The notes beneath the pieces are model-generated. The model was not told the DNA's origin and searched no databases. It was given only the letters and a program-made list of their open reading frames with translations. Shown here in pieces: positions 8,860 through 16,727 of a stretch of DNA of 64,000 nt (the first letter of the stretch is position 1; every line of letters starts with the position of its first letter). The position numbers and the translations under genes were made by a program. This DNA comes from Anaeromyxobacter oryzae (GTDB lineage Bacteria; Myxococcota; Myxococcia; Myxococcales; Anaeromyxobacteraceae): contig NZ_AP025591.1 of NCBI RefSeq assembly GCF_023169945.1, positions 4,770,481-4,834,480 of the forward strand, written 5' to 3'.

Positions 8860-8969
8860 GCGGTCCTCCTCCCGTGAGTGGGTAGCTCGCATCATCAGCT
8901 TCGCGGCCTGAAGGAATCCTGAAGAACGAGCAGTCCAACCCACGCGGACGCCGCGGTTCGTCGCCGCGC

Positions 8970-11510
8970 TCAGATCCGGGTCCAGAGCGTCCACTTCACC
9001 AGGAAGGCGTCCGTGGCGGGGGTGGAGCCCAGGCGGGAGGGGAGGAGCGTCGCGACCCCGCCACCGGAGACCCCCGTGTCTCCCTCCTGCGACCGAGAGT
9101 ACACGACGAAGACGGTGGACCCGGGCCGGTATTCCCACCTCAGCACCAGGTTCAGCCGGAGGCTCACGCTGCGGAAGTCCGCTGCAGGTGAAGGCGCCCC
9201 GACCGGGCGGAGATCGCCCGGCTCGATGCGCGCCGAGCGCGCCGCCGCGTAGTAGGCGTGGTAACGGCCGTCGACGGTGAAGAGCTGCAGGTAACCGATG
9301 AACGAGAGCCGCGGCGTGGCGACCACCTGCTCGCGCAGCGTCAGCGAGAGCGATCGCGCCGCGAGATCGCCGAAGCGGAGCTGATCCCCGTCCTCCTCGA
9401 GGAACCGGCCGGGGATGGGGTCTCCGCTCGCGTCCAGCCCCAGCCGCGTCTCGAGCGCCGGGCTCGGGCGCAGGGCGGCCGACGCTCCGACCTGCCAGGC
9501 CCGCGCGCCGGGCAGTCCCGCGGCGGGGAGGACGCGCGTGACACGTCCGCTCAACCCGAGCGCGACCGTCCGGTGCGCGTCGGTCGAGAGGCTGCAGCCC
9601 GCGTCGGCGCTCGCCGGCCGGCGATAGGGGATCCCGAGCGCGTAGATCTCGCGCTGGTCCCAGCTCGGCGCGTCGTAGCCGCCGTCGCAGCTCACGTCGT
9701 GGAAGCCGCTCAGCGTGACGCTCACGCTCGACCGGATCCCCGCTCGCCGCAGCAGCGCGCGCCCGTCGGCGGACCAGCTCGCCGGGACGGACACGTCCGC
9801 CGAGAACCGGTGCAGCGGTCCGAACCCGCTCTCGCGCACGAAGGCCAGCGTCGGGCGCACCTGGTGAAGGTTCTGGTCGGGCTGGTATCCGGCGGCGTTG
9901 AGGTCGAGGCGTGGGGTCGCGAGCTCGTACGCGACCCACGCCCGCCACGGCTCGCCGCCGGTCTTCCCCGCGCTGGCGTAGGCGCCGAACCCGACGTCGC
10001 CGCGGCGGAGCGAGGTCCCGTCGGCGAGCGTGCGCGCCGGCGGACCGCCGACCACCTGCGACAAGGCGACCTGGCCCGCGAACCCGTACTCGCTCCGGTG
10101 CGAGCGCAGGTCCCACTGGAACGCACCGGCGTTCCCTCCGACGGCGTCGCACGCGGCGGGCGGGTCATCGAGCCGCACGTCCGCACCGCTGCAGCGCGGG
10201 CCGACGGGCGTGGCGAGCGCACCCGCGAGCCCGATCCACGAGTTCGCCCCGAGCGACCTGCGCACGACGCCGGCGAGGAAGTTCTCGGGCGTCGGGGCGA
10301 CCGCGGGCAGCAGGTCGTTCGGGCCGAAGTGGAGCGGCTGGGCCCATCGAACCCCGAGCCGGCGGTCCGGCCCCGTCCCGCTCCACGCAGGAGCCGACGC
10401 GCCCGCCACGAACGCCTCGATGAAGCCCACCTGCAAGCCGGGCGCGAGGTCGCCGCCGATCTTCGCGGCGGCCAGGATCGGGGCGTCGAGCCCCACGCGC
10501 CGCGAGTAGACCACCTGCTGCGGGACGTCCCCGCTCTCCCCGGCGACGGGCTGGAAGAGATCCATGCCCGCCATGAAGAACGGTCGCTTCTCCGGGAAGA
10601 AGGGCTCGAACCGCGTCAGGTTGAGGATGACGGGATCGGCCTCCACCTGTCCGAAGTCGGGGTTCACCGTCCCGGTGACGCCCACGCCGGAGGTGAGCCG
10701 GGCGTGGAAGTCGAGCCCCACGTCGCCCGACGGATCGCCGACGCGGGGGTTCGCGGCGTCGGAGTGCTCGGGCCGCATCGTGAAGCGCGTGGCGACGAAG
10801 GGCATGAGCTCGAGCTCGCGCCTGGGCTCCACCGCGCCCATCCGCAGCTCTCCGAACTGCGACACGAACGCCCCGGCGCCGAGCGGGATGAGCTTCGACG
10901 CGAGGACGGCGTGCGTCCGCGCGATCTTGCGCTGCACGTACGCGCCGAAGACCAGCGCATCGGATCGCTCGAAGCGGAGGACCCGCAGCGGGATGGCGAG
11001 CTCCGCCGACCAGCCGTTCGGCAGGGACGCGGCTGCGCCATCCCAGACCGCGTCCCACTCGTCGGTCTCGCCCGTGTCGTCGTGGAGGAGCCGGTCCTCC
11101 TGCACGCCCGCGGCGTTGAGGATGAAGTAGTACCCGGTCCGATGATCGTGAGCCGAGTCGATGGCGATCGCCACCATGTCGCTCGGAGGGACGTGGTCCC
11201 TCCGCCCCATGGCGCGCGAGATCCGCTCGGGCTGCGAATCGTGGCAGACGATCCCGACGTAGAGCTGGTCGTCGTCGTACAGGAAGCGCACCTCGGTGCG
11301 CTCGGTCGGGGTGGCCCCTTCGTTCGGATAGAGCTCCACGAACGCGGCGAATGGCGTCGCGTCTCGCCAGGCCGGCTCGTCGAGCCTGCCGTCGACTTCG
11401 ATCTTCCCGCTCGTCCGCACCGCGAGGAGCTCGCCGCCCGCCGCGTCTTCGTCGGCCGCGGCGAGCAGCGGAATCGTCGAGGCGATGCAGGCGAGCACGA
11501 CCGCGCGCAT
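8970..11510 (-). CDS. DUF5916-type protein with N-terminal CBM9-like domain
   Basis: About 846 residues. The ATG at 11510 begins a clear signal peptide (MRAVVLACIASTIPLLAAAD); a 14-residue longer form is possible. Residues about 30-215 resemble the carbohydrate-binding family 9-like fold found in DUF5916 proteins (KIEVDGRLDEPAWRDA and FLYDDDQLYVGIVCHDS). The remainder matches the DUF5916 pattern (VNPDFGQVEADP, EPFFPEKRPFFMAG) and ends in alternating strands with a terminal aromatic region, as expected for an outer-membrane beta-barrel. Its role is not established. The next gene on this strand is the small peptide 110 bp downstream, with no obvious link. Confidence 0.85.
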   Translation of the reverse strand: MRAVVLACIASTIPLLAAADEDAAGGELLAVRTSGKIEVDGRLDEPAWRDATPFAAFVELYPNEGATPTERTEVRFLYDDDQLYVGIVCHDSQPERISRAMGRRDHVPPSDMVAIAIDSAHDHRTGYYFILNAAGVQEDRLLHDDTGETDEWDAVWDGAAASLPNGWSAELAIPLRVLRFERSDALVFGAYVQRKIARTHAVLASKLIPLGAGAFVSQFGELRMGAVEPRRELELMPFVATRFTMRPEHSDAANPRVGDPSGDVGLDFHARLTSGVGVTGTVNPDFGQVEADPVILNLTRFEPFFPEKRPFFMAGMDLFQPVAGESGDVPQQVVYSRRVGLDAPILAAAKIGGDLAPGLQVGFIEAFVAGASAPAWSGTGPDRRLGVRWAQPLHFGPNDLLPAVAPTPENFLAGVVRRSLGANSWIGLAGALATPVGPRCSGADVRLDDPPAACDAVGGNAGAFQWDLRSHRSEYGFAGQVALSQVVGGPPARTLADGTSLRRGDVGFGAYASAGKTGGEPWRAWVAYELATPRLDLNAAGYQPDQNLHQVRPTLAFVRESGFGPLHRFSADVSVPASWSADGRALLRRAGIRSSVSVTLSGFHDVSCDGGYDAPSWDQREIYALGIPYRRPASADAGCSLSTDAHRTVALGLSGRVTRVLPAAGLPGARAWQVGASAALRPSPALETRLGLDASGDPIPGRFLEEDGDQLRFGDLAARSLSLTLREQVVATPRLSFIGYLQLFTVDGRYHAYYAAARSARIEPGDLRPVGAPSPAADFRSVSLRLNLVLRWEYRPGSTVFVVYSRSQEGDTGVSGGGVATLLPSRLGSTPATDAFLVKWTLWTRI

Positions 11511-11641
11511 GTCGCCGTCCGATAGCACATTCGATGGGCTCCACCTTTGCACCCATGGGCCTGCGTGACGACAGAACGCAGGAGGCGTACTCGCATCCTC
11601 ACCGAGTCGCTCGCTACGACGAGCCGAACGCGGAGGGGACG

Positions 11642-12322
11642 ATGAGACTTGGCGCCGTCATGGCTGCCCTGATCATCGCGGGTTGCAGCGAGTACGGCCC
11701 GCAGGGGCCGCCCGGTTCACCCGGCGAGAAGGGTGAGCCCGGCACGCCCGGGGGCCCGCCCGGCCCTTCCGGCCCGCAAGGGATCCAGGGCGCGGCCGGA
11801 GCCGTCGGTGCGCCCGGCCCCGCGGGGGCCACCGGTCCGGCCGGACCTATAGGGCCCGCAGGCGAACCCGGACCGGCGGGGCCGGCGGGACCGCCGGGGC
11901 CAGCTGGCACGCCGGGTGCGGGCGCCGACTTCGCGGGCTCGGCCGTGGTTCCGAACAACGTCTTCTCGACGCTCTTCGGGCTCGCGCTGCCGACCTCGAT
12001 GGAAGCGGGCGGCGTCGTCGCATACGTGAACGTCGTCTCGTCGAACGGCGTCGACGTCGAATCCTCCCAGTGCACGCTGAGCGTGGCGATCGTGAGCCGG
12101 CAGGGCGAGGCGTGGGTGGGGTCCTCGCCACCGACCTGCGCGCGCGCGCAATCCGCCGGTGGCGGGCTCAACGTCACGTTCGACACCACGTGGGAGGGAA
12201 CCAACGGCGTCATCCTGGTCAGGGCGACGAGCGCCCTGAAGCCGACGCCGACGTCGGTGACGGCCCGGTACGTCGTGAGGAACGTCGCGAGCGACGCCGG
12301 CCTGGTCCCGTTCGCCTACTGA
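11642..12322 (+). CDS. Collagen-like repeat lipoprotein
   Basis: A 226-residue protein with a good Shine-Dalgarno (GGAGGGGACG). It has a short lipoprotein signal (MRLGAVMAALIIAGCSEYG, lipobox IAGC, Cys15). From about residue 19 to 94 it is an almost unbroken series of Gly-X-Y triplets (GPQGPPGSPGEKGEPG and so on) with many Pro in the X and Y positions, as in bacterial collagen-like proteins. A globular C-terminal domain of about 130 residues with two Cys follows. Such proteins form trimers whose globular part can act as the trimerisation or recognition head. It is predicted to be anchored by lipid and to stand off the membrane. It stands alone between divergent and convergent neighbours. Confidence 0.88.
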   Translation: MRLGAVMAALIIAGCSEYGPQGPPGSPGEKGEPGTPGGPPGPSGPQGIQGAAGAVGAPGPAGATGPAGPIGPAGEPGPAGPAGPPGPAGTPGAGADFAGSAVVPNNVFSTLFGLALPTSMEAGGVVAYVNVVSSNGVDVESSQCTLSVAIVSRQGEAWVGSSPPTCARAQSAGGGLNVTFDTTWEGTNGVILVRATSALKPTPTSVTARYVVRNVASDAGLVPFAY

Positions 12323-12358
12323 CGCGCCGGCACCTGCGGGCCCGGCGAGCCGTCGCGA

Positions 12359-13219
12359 TCAAGGCTTGATGAAGGTCCCGTCACGCAGCTCCTGCAGCGC
12401 CTGCCGGACCTCGTCCTGCGTGTTCATGACGAACGGCCCCCAGCGCGCGAACGGCTCGTCGAGCGGCTGCGCGGAGAGGAGCAGGAAGCGCGCCGGCGCG
12501 GCGCCCGCGTGGACCCGGACCACGTCGCCGTCGTCCAGGACCACGAGGTGCGGCGCGCGGATGGCCTGGCCGCCGCGCGACGGCGCGGCGCCGCCGACCA
12601 CGACCTCGCCCTGGAAGACGTAGAGGAGCGCGGTCTGCCCGCGGGGGACGGGCTGCTCGAACGTCTTGCCCGCGGGCAGGACCACGTCGAGGTAGGTCGG
12701 ATCCGCGAAGATCTCCTTCACGGCGCCGTTCACGCCGTCCACGTGGCCCGCGACCACCCGGATCCGCGCCCCGTCCGCGCGCGCCACCTCGGGGATCTTC
12801 GACGACGGCACGTCCTGATAGCGCGGCCGCGTCATCTTGAGCTTCCGCGGGAGGTTCACCCAGATCTGGAAGCCGTCGAGGCGCCGCGGGCCGGCCTTCG
12901 GCATCTCCTCGTGGAGGATGCCGCTCCCCGCGGTCATCCACTGCACGTCGCCGGCGCCGATCACGCCCGAGTTGCCGATGCTGTCACGGTGGGCGACGCT
13001 GCCGTCCAGCATGTACGTGATCGTCTCGATCCCGCGGTGCGGGTGCATCGGGAACCCGGCGAGGTAGTCGTCCGGGCGCTCCGACCCGAAGTTGTCGAAC
13101 AGGAAGAACGGGTCGAGGTGGTCGAGCCGCTCCGTCGCGATGCTCCGCTTCAGCCGAACCCCGGCGCCGTCGCTCACGGCGATGGGGGAGATCACGTCCT
13201 TCGTTCCGCGTTCCGTCAT
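12359..13219 (-). CDS. Pirin-family protein (bicupin)
   Basis: A 286-residue protein starting MTERGTKDVISP. The N-terminal cupin carries the pirin signature: FLFDNFG, then GFPMHPHRGIETITYMLDG with the metal-binding His pair, and HRDSIGNSGVIGAGDVQWMTAGSGILHEE with a further His and Glu. The C-terminal cupin (about 180-280) is the degenerate second domain seen in the family. Some bacterial pirins have quercetin 2,3-dioxygenase activity, others have unknown redox or regulatory roles; no context here decides. Convergent with the collagen-like gene. Confidence 0.93.
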   Translation of the reverse strand: MTERGTKDVISPIAVSDGAGVRLKRSIATERLDHLDPFFLFDNFGSERPDDYLAGFPMHPHRGIETITYMLDGSVAHRDSIGNSGVIGAGDVQWMTAGSGILHEEMPKAGPRRLDGFQIWVNLPRKLKMTRPRYQDVPSSKIPEVARADGARIRVVAGHVDGVNGAVKEIFADPTYLDVVLPAGKTFEQPVPRGQTALLYVFQGEVVVGGAAPSRGGQAIRAPHLVVLDDGDVVRVHAGAAPARFLLLSAQPLDEPFARWGPFVMNTQDEVRQALQELRDGTFIKP

Positions 13220-13476
13220 GCCCTGATCCGTAACCACGGGGCCGGGCGCCACAAGCGCGCCCCGGGGAACGGACCGTTCCACCTGGGGGACGATGGGCGA
13301 CCCGGAGCGGCTTCGGCGGGGCGCCCTGCGCCAGGCTCGGGGCGGGCGGGTTTCGAAGCCGGTCGTGGTGGGACCGTCGAGCCACGACCGCGAATGACGT
13401 CGATCTCCTGACGTCTCCCCGTCGCTCGCATGCGAGCCCGCTTGCCCGACCGCGCGCCCGCCCGGCGCTCGCACCG

Positions 13477-14487
13477 TCATCCCAGCTCGCCCCGGATCCG
13501 GGCCTCGAGCTCGGGCGGGAGGCCGACGATCCGGATCCTGCCGGCCTCGGTCGCGCCGACGCCGATCTCGGCGGCGCGCCGGATGACGGGGATGCGCCAC
13601 ACCGAGCCGCGCCCGATGGCGTCGTTCGTGCCCGCGAGCCGCAGGTGGGCGACGCCCACGACGTCCAGGGCGAGCGGATCCGTGCTCGCGGCGACGAACC
13701 CGGGCCGGACCAGATCGCCCTCGTCCGGGCCACCGTCCGCGAACCCCATGCGGCCGTCGAGGACGGCGAGCGACGGGCGGAATGCGGCCGAGATCTCGGC
13801 GAGCCGCTCCCGGAATCCCGAGCCCAGGTGCATGCCGAGGCGCGCCGCGCCTCCCACCACGCCGACGCAGTTCTTCATCGCCATCGTGAACCCCGCGAGC
13901 CGATGCGTCCGCGGCGTGCAGAGGTCGATCACGTGGTCCGCTTCGGCCGCCGTCCGGTAGACCCGGATCGTCCGGCTCGTCCAGTGCGTCGCGAGCGGAT
14001 GGACGATCGCGACCACCGGCTCCTCGTCCAGCGCGATGCACGGGATGCCGGCGTCGCGCGCGGCGCCCAGGATCCCGGTCCGCTCGAACGCCGACCACGT
14101 CGACCGCAGGAACATGGTCCGGTCGGCGACGAAGGCCTGCCCGCCGGCATCACGCACGAGCGCCGCGACGATGGCCACGACCTCGGGATCGGTGGTGGCG
14201 GGGTACGGCCGCGCGCTGTTCACCGCCGGCTTCAGCAGCACCCGATCGCCGGGACGGACGAACGCGAGCCCGCCCGCGAGCCGGATCGCCTGGACGACCG
14301 CGTCGCGCAGCGTGCGGAAGGCATCGACGCGCACGACGGCGACGGTGCTCTCGTCCGGCGGGCGCGGCGCCTCCGGGAGCGCGTGCGTTCGCGGCCCGGG
14401 CGGCGTCGTCGACGCGCAGCCGCCACACGCGGCGAGGGCCGTGCCCGCCGCCGCGGTCGCGAGGAAGGCTCGCCGTCCGGTCCGCAC
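13477..14487 (-). CDS. Tat-exported DUF362 domain protein
   Basis: A 336-residue protein starting at GTG with a twin-arginine signal (RTGRRAFLATAAAGTALAAC). A Cys at the end of the signal suggests possible lipidation. The body matches DUF362: VLLKPAVNSARPYPATTDPEV near residue 85, then MAMKNCVGVVGGAARLGMH around 205-220 and LDVVGVAHLRLAG later. DUF362 proteins often pair with ferredoxin-like [4Fe-4S] domains, but no CxxCxxC cluster is present here. Likely periplasmic, function unknown. No obvious operon partner; the graspetide-type ligase ends 187 bp upstream on the same strand. Confidence 0.8.
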   Translation of the reverse strand: MRTGRRAFLATAAAGTALAACGGCASTTPPGPRTHALPEAPRPPDESTVAVVRVDAFRTLRDAVVQAIRLAGGLAFVRPGDRVLLKPAVNSARPYPATTDPEVVAIVAALVRDAGGQAFVADRTMFLRSTWSAFERTGILGAARDAGIPCIALDEEPVVAIVHPLATHWTSRTIRVYRTAAEADHVIDLCTPRTHRLAGFTMAMKNCVGVVGGAARLGMHLGSGFRERLAEISAAFRPSLAVLDGRMGFADGGPDEGDLVRPGFVAASTDPLALDVVGVAHLRLAGTNDAIGRGSVWRIPVIRRAAEIGVGATEAGRIRIVGLPPELEARIRGELG

Positions 14488-14674
14488 GCCGCTCCTCCAG
14501 CGCGATCGGGGCCGGGCGCCTCGCCCCGCCGCAGGTCGCGCTCCAGCTCATGCTCGCGCCGCTCCGGGCGGGGGCGCCATCCGCCCGGAGGGTCGACACG
14601 ACCGGGGCGAGGTGTGACGCGTCGGGGGCTCGGGGGGCGAGTGGCCCTCCCGCGCCGCGGCTGCGCGGGGCGCG

Positions 14675-15799
14675 CTACGGCTCGACCCCCACGCCCCGAG
14701 CCTCGAACGCTGCGTGCCGCTCGGCGTCCTCCAGCCGGCCCGCCTCCCAGGCGCCCGACGCGAGGAACGACCGGTAGCTCAGCGCGTCGGTCCCGACCAG
14801 CCTGGACCCGGGGGAGAGCTTCCGCTCGACGAGGAGGGTCGCGAACGCACGCAGCAGCGGGAAGGCGGGCTCACCTTCCTCGACCCACAGGAACTGGCCC
14901 ATCTCGTTGACCTCGAGGAAGACGTACTCGCCCTCCGGCGTCACGATGAGATCGATGCAGCCGAAGGCGAGCCCCATGCGCTTCATGAACGCGAGGCACC
15001 GCTGCTCGACGTGGCGGGGCAGGGCGACCGGGCGCGGAGGGAGCGGGCGGCTGAAGTCCGCTCGCCAGTCGGTCCGCGTCCCGTCCCGCTCCTGGGAATC
15101 GAGCCGCGCGGCGAAGCACGCCTCGTCCATGCAGGTCACGCGTAGCTCGTACCTCTTCTCGATCTTGCGCTGGTAGATCCCGGGACAGCTCGAGATGGCC
15201 TCGTCGTCGCGCAGGTCGTCCTCGCGGAGCACCGTCGTGAACAGGGCGAACCGATCGCCGGCGGCCTGCGCATGCCAGTTCGCCATGACGTTGAGCTTGA
15301 AGACGACGCCGCACTCGCGGAACTCGGAGTAGAAGGCGCGGATCTCGTCCGGATCGTTGCTGAACAGCGTCTCGGGGACGGCGAACCCCGTCGCCTGCGC
15401 GGCCTCGAGCTGCAGCGGCTTCAGGAGCGCTCGCTCCCGCGCGTCCGGGTCGTTGAGCCACCGCGCGCCGGGGCCGAGCTGGCGCCGGAGCGCCCGGACG
15501 TGGTGGTCGCACTCGCGCTCGGTGATGGTCCAGTCGGCGTCCGTCATCCCGTGGGGCCGCACCGGCCGGCCCGACCTCCGGAACCACACCGCGTCGAACG
15601 CTCCCGTCTCGTAGCGGAGCGCGCCGAGGCGGAGCTGCGCGCGCGGCGGCGCTCCGCCGCCCACGCGGATCGACGTCCGCGCCACCTGCGGGAGATCCGA
15701 CGTGTAGAGGACCTCGCTCCGGGCGGAGACCTGATCCAGCGCCCAGCGGACCGCGTGGATGTGGATGTCGTTCGGGAAGCCCAGGATCAACGTGCTCAC
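14675..15799 (-). CDS. ATP-grasp peptide ligase, MvdC/MvdD-like (graspetide synthetase)
   Basis: A 374-residue protein with the layout of graspetide synthetases. FDAVWFRRSGRP (about 69-80) is the vWxRRp hallmark of the N-terminal domain. The central ATP-binding part has YQRKIEKRYELRVTCM, where peptide maturases carry an ELRVT motif. The C-terminal catalytic part has DLIVTPEGEYVFLEVNEMGQFLWVEE, the Mg/ATP-binding EVN plus GQ(F/W)LW signature. In the family these enzymes use ATP to make ester or amide crosslinks between Thr/Ser/Lys and Asp/Glu side chains of a precursor peptide. A Cys/Asp-ending precursor lies immediately upstream across a strong hairpin. The start is GTG with no clear Shine-Dalgarno. 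Confidence 0.85.
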   Translation of the reverse strand: MSTLILGFPNDIHIHAVRWALDQVSARSEVLYTSDLPQVARTSIRVGGGAPPRAQLRLGALRYETGAFDAVWFRRSGRPVRPHGMTDADWTITERECDHHVRALRRQLGPGARWLNDPDARERALLKPLQLEAAQATGFAVPETLFSNDPDEIRAFYSEFRECGVVFKLNVMANWHAQAAGDRFALFTTVLREDDLRDDEAISSCPGIYQRKIEKRYELRVTCMDEACFAARLDSQERDGTRTDWRADFSRPLPPRPVALPRHVEQRCLAFMKRMGLAFGCIDLIVTPEGEYVFLEVNEMGQFLWVEEGEPAFPLLRAFATLLVERKLSPGSRLVGTDALSYRSFLASGAWEAGRLEDAERHAAFEARGVGVEP

Positions 15800-15830
15800 G
15801 GGAGCTCTCGCGCGTTCGAGGAACCCGCGT

Positions 15831-15869
15831 CACCGTGAGCGCGCCCTCTCCTCGGGCGCGCTCACGGTG
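15831..15869 (-). terminator. Strong hairpin between precursor peptide and ATP-grasp gene
   Basis: A perfect 16-bp stem (CACCGTGAGCGCGCCC with its exact complement) and a 7-nt loop fill most of the gap between the precursor stop and the ligase start. No U-run follows on the minus strand. It most likely stabilises the 3' end of the precursor mRNA or acts as a partial terminator that keeps precursor levels above enzyme levels. Confidence 0.7.
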
Positions 15870-15890
15870 GACGCGGTGAAGGCAGCTGGA

Positions 15891-16085
15891 TCAGCAGTCG
15901 CAGTCGTTCTCGGGACAGCCCGTGCCCGACCACGTGTCGGCGAGGCGCACCGACGACGACCCGCTGACGGCGCCGGCGCGCATCAGCATCCCCCCGGCGA
16001 CGATCCTCAGCTCGTCGCCGGTGAGGGGGCGCGCCAGCCGGCGCGCGAGGATCCTCGTCTCGGGCTTCTTCTCTTCCTTCTTCAT
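15891..16085 (-). CDS. Putative graspetide precursor peptide with double-Gly leader
   Basis: A 64-residue ORF behind a strong Shine-Dalgarno (GGAGGAGAAGCG). The leader is basic (MKKEEKKPETRILARR), then LTGDELRIVAGG, a typical double-Gly processing site at residues 31-32. The 32-residue core ends TWSGTGCPENDCDC. It holds Thr/Ser donors and Asp/Glu acceptors close together, the residues that ATP-grasp graspetide synthetases join, plus three Cys. The ligase gene follows after a hairpin. Ring pattern and whether Cys are also modified cannot be read from sequence. A second leader peptide lies 227 bp upstream on the same strand. Confidence 0.75.
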   Translation of the reverse strand: MKKEEKKPETRILARRLARPLTGDELRIVAGGMLMRAGAVSGSSSVRLADTWSGTGCPENDCDC

Positions 16086-16176
16086 CGCTTCTCCTCCAGT
16101 GCGGTCGCGGTTCGAGTGACGATCGGCTGCGGGGGACCGCGTGGCCCGCCGCCTCTCGGTGCTTCGCTCCGGGAGG

Positions 16177-16204
16177 TGGACCGGCGCGGAGCACGGCGGC
16201 TGAC
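16177..16204 (-). promoter_or_regulatory. Promoter-like element GTCAG-N18-GTCCA upstream of precursor
   Basis: On the minus strand GTCAG (16204-16200) is followed after 18 nt by GTCCA (16181-16177), about 90 nt before the precursor start. The same two blocks with 17 or 18 nt between them occur at the other peptide and exporter genes of this window. The spacing fits the -35/-10 geometry of an alternative sigma factor. Confidence 0.45.
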
Positions 16205-16258
16205 CGGAGAGCCCATCGAGGTCGCGGGCTCGAGCGACGGAGGACGCCGGAAGACACG

Positions 16259-16288
16259 AGGGCTCCGGCCGTCTCCGACCGGAGCCCT
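16259..16288 (-). terminator. Hairpin downstream of leader peptide gene
   Basis: AGGGCTCCGG and its exact complement form a 10-bp stem with a 10-nt loop, 24 bp after the stop of the 66-aa peptide gene. It separates that gene from the 64-aa precursor gene. No clear U-run. Confidence 0.55.
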
Positions 16289-16312
16289 GGAGATCTCGGT
16301 GGCGCGCGAGGC

Positions 16313-16513
16313 TCAGAGGACGAGCGTGGCTTCCTTGATGTGGGAGCCGGAGGCGCACGCGGTGAAGAGCTTGGCGGACGCCTTGTCGACGACCTTCGTG
16401 ATGCTGATGCTCGAGAGATTCACGCGCCCGCCGGAGACGGCCGTCAGCACGTCGTCCCCGAGCGGCTCGAGCGTCGCGGCGGCGGGACGGGAATTCCTCT
16501 TCGCGTTCTTCAT
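16313..16513 (-). CDS. Double-Gly leader peptide sharing its leader with the 38.7-40.4 kb peptides
   Basis: A 66-residue ORF with Shine-Dalgarno AAGGAAG at good spacing. The leader ends EPLGDDVLTAVSGG (residues 16-29). This is almost the same as the leader end of the four tandem peptides around 39 kb (MLGDEALTAVSGG, MLGDDVLAAVSGG). The 37-residue core starts RVNLSSISITKVVDKASAKL, includes one Cys (FTACASGSH) and ends KEATLVL; it is not Gln/Ser-rich and lacks the acidic tail of the neighbouring precursor. By leader logic it should be cut after GG by a C39 peptidase; the only one in the window is the ABC transporter at 34.8-36.9 kb. Whether the adjacent ATP-grasp enzyme modifies it is unknown. 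Confidence 0.75.
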   Translation of the reverse strand: MKNAKRNSRPAAATLEPLGDDVLTAVSGGRVNLSSISITKVVDKASAKLFTACASGSHIKEATLVL

Positions 16514-16587
16514 GATCTTCCTTTCGTCAGGATGGTGCGCCGACCGGAACCGCTCGCGCGTGTCGCGGCGTTCCCCGGCTCACGGGG

Positions 16588-16614
16588 TGGACTTTCCAGG
16601 CGGGCCGATCTGAC
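16588..16614 (-). promoter_or_regulatory. Promoter-like element GTCAG-N17-GTCCA upstream of leader peptide
   Basis: On the minus strand GTCAG (16614-16610), 17 nt, then GTCCA (16592-16588), giving an untranslated leader of about 70 nt. The match to the element before the exporter operon at 38.5 kb is close: both read GTCAGATCG at the upstream block and GTCCA at the downstream block with the same 17-nt spacing. Confidence 0.5.
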
Positions 16615-16727
16615 CGGGCGATGACGCCTGTACCCGCCCATGGTGCGCCGTCCGGTCGGGGGACCCCGAGGTCCGGCGCCGTCGCCGCGCAAGCGGCCGG
16701 ACCATCGGCAGTGGAGGCCGTCGCGCC

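Noticed and set aside
8860..8969. Search for the GTCAG-N17/18-GTC element before the 43-aa KT-rich peptide
   Set aside because: No match on the minus strand; this peptide is therefore not assigned to the regulon.
11700..11910. Minisatellite in the collagen-like gene
   Set aside because: The periodicity comes from Gly-X-Y codons and is explained by the protein.
12323..12358. Possible terminator between the collagen-like and pirin genes
   Set aside because: Only a weak, short GC inverted repeat without a T-run; not distinguishable from background in this GC-rich DNA.
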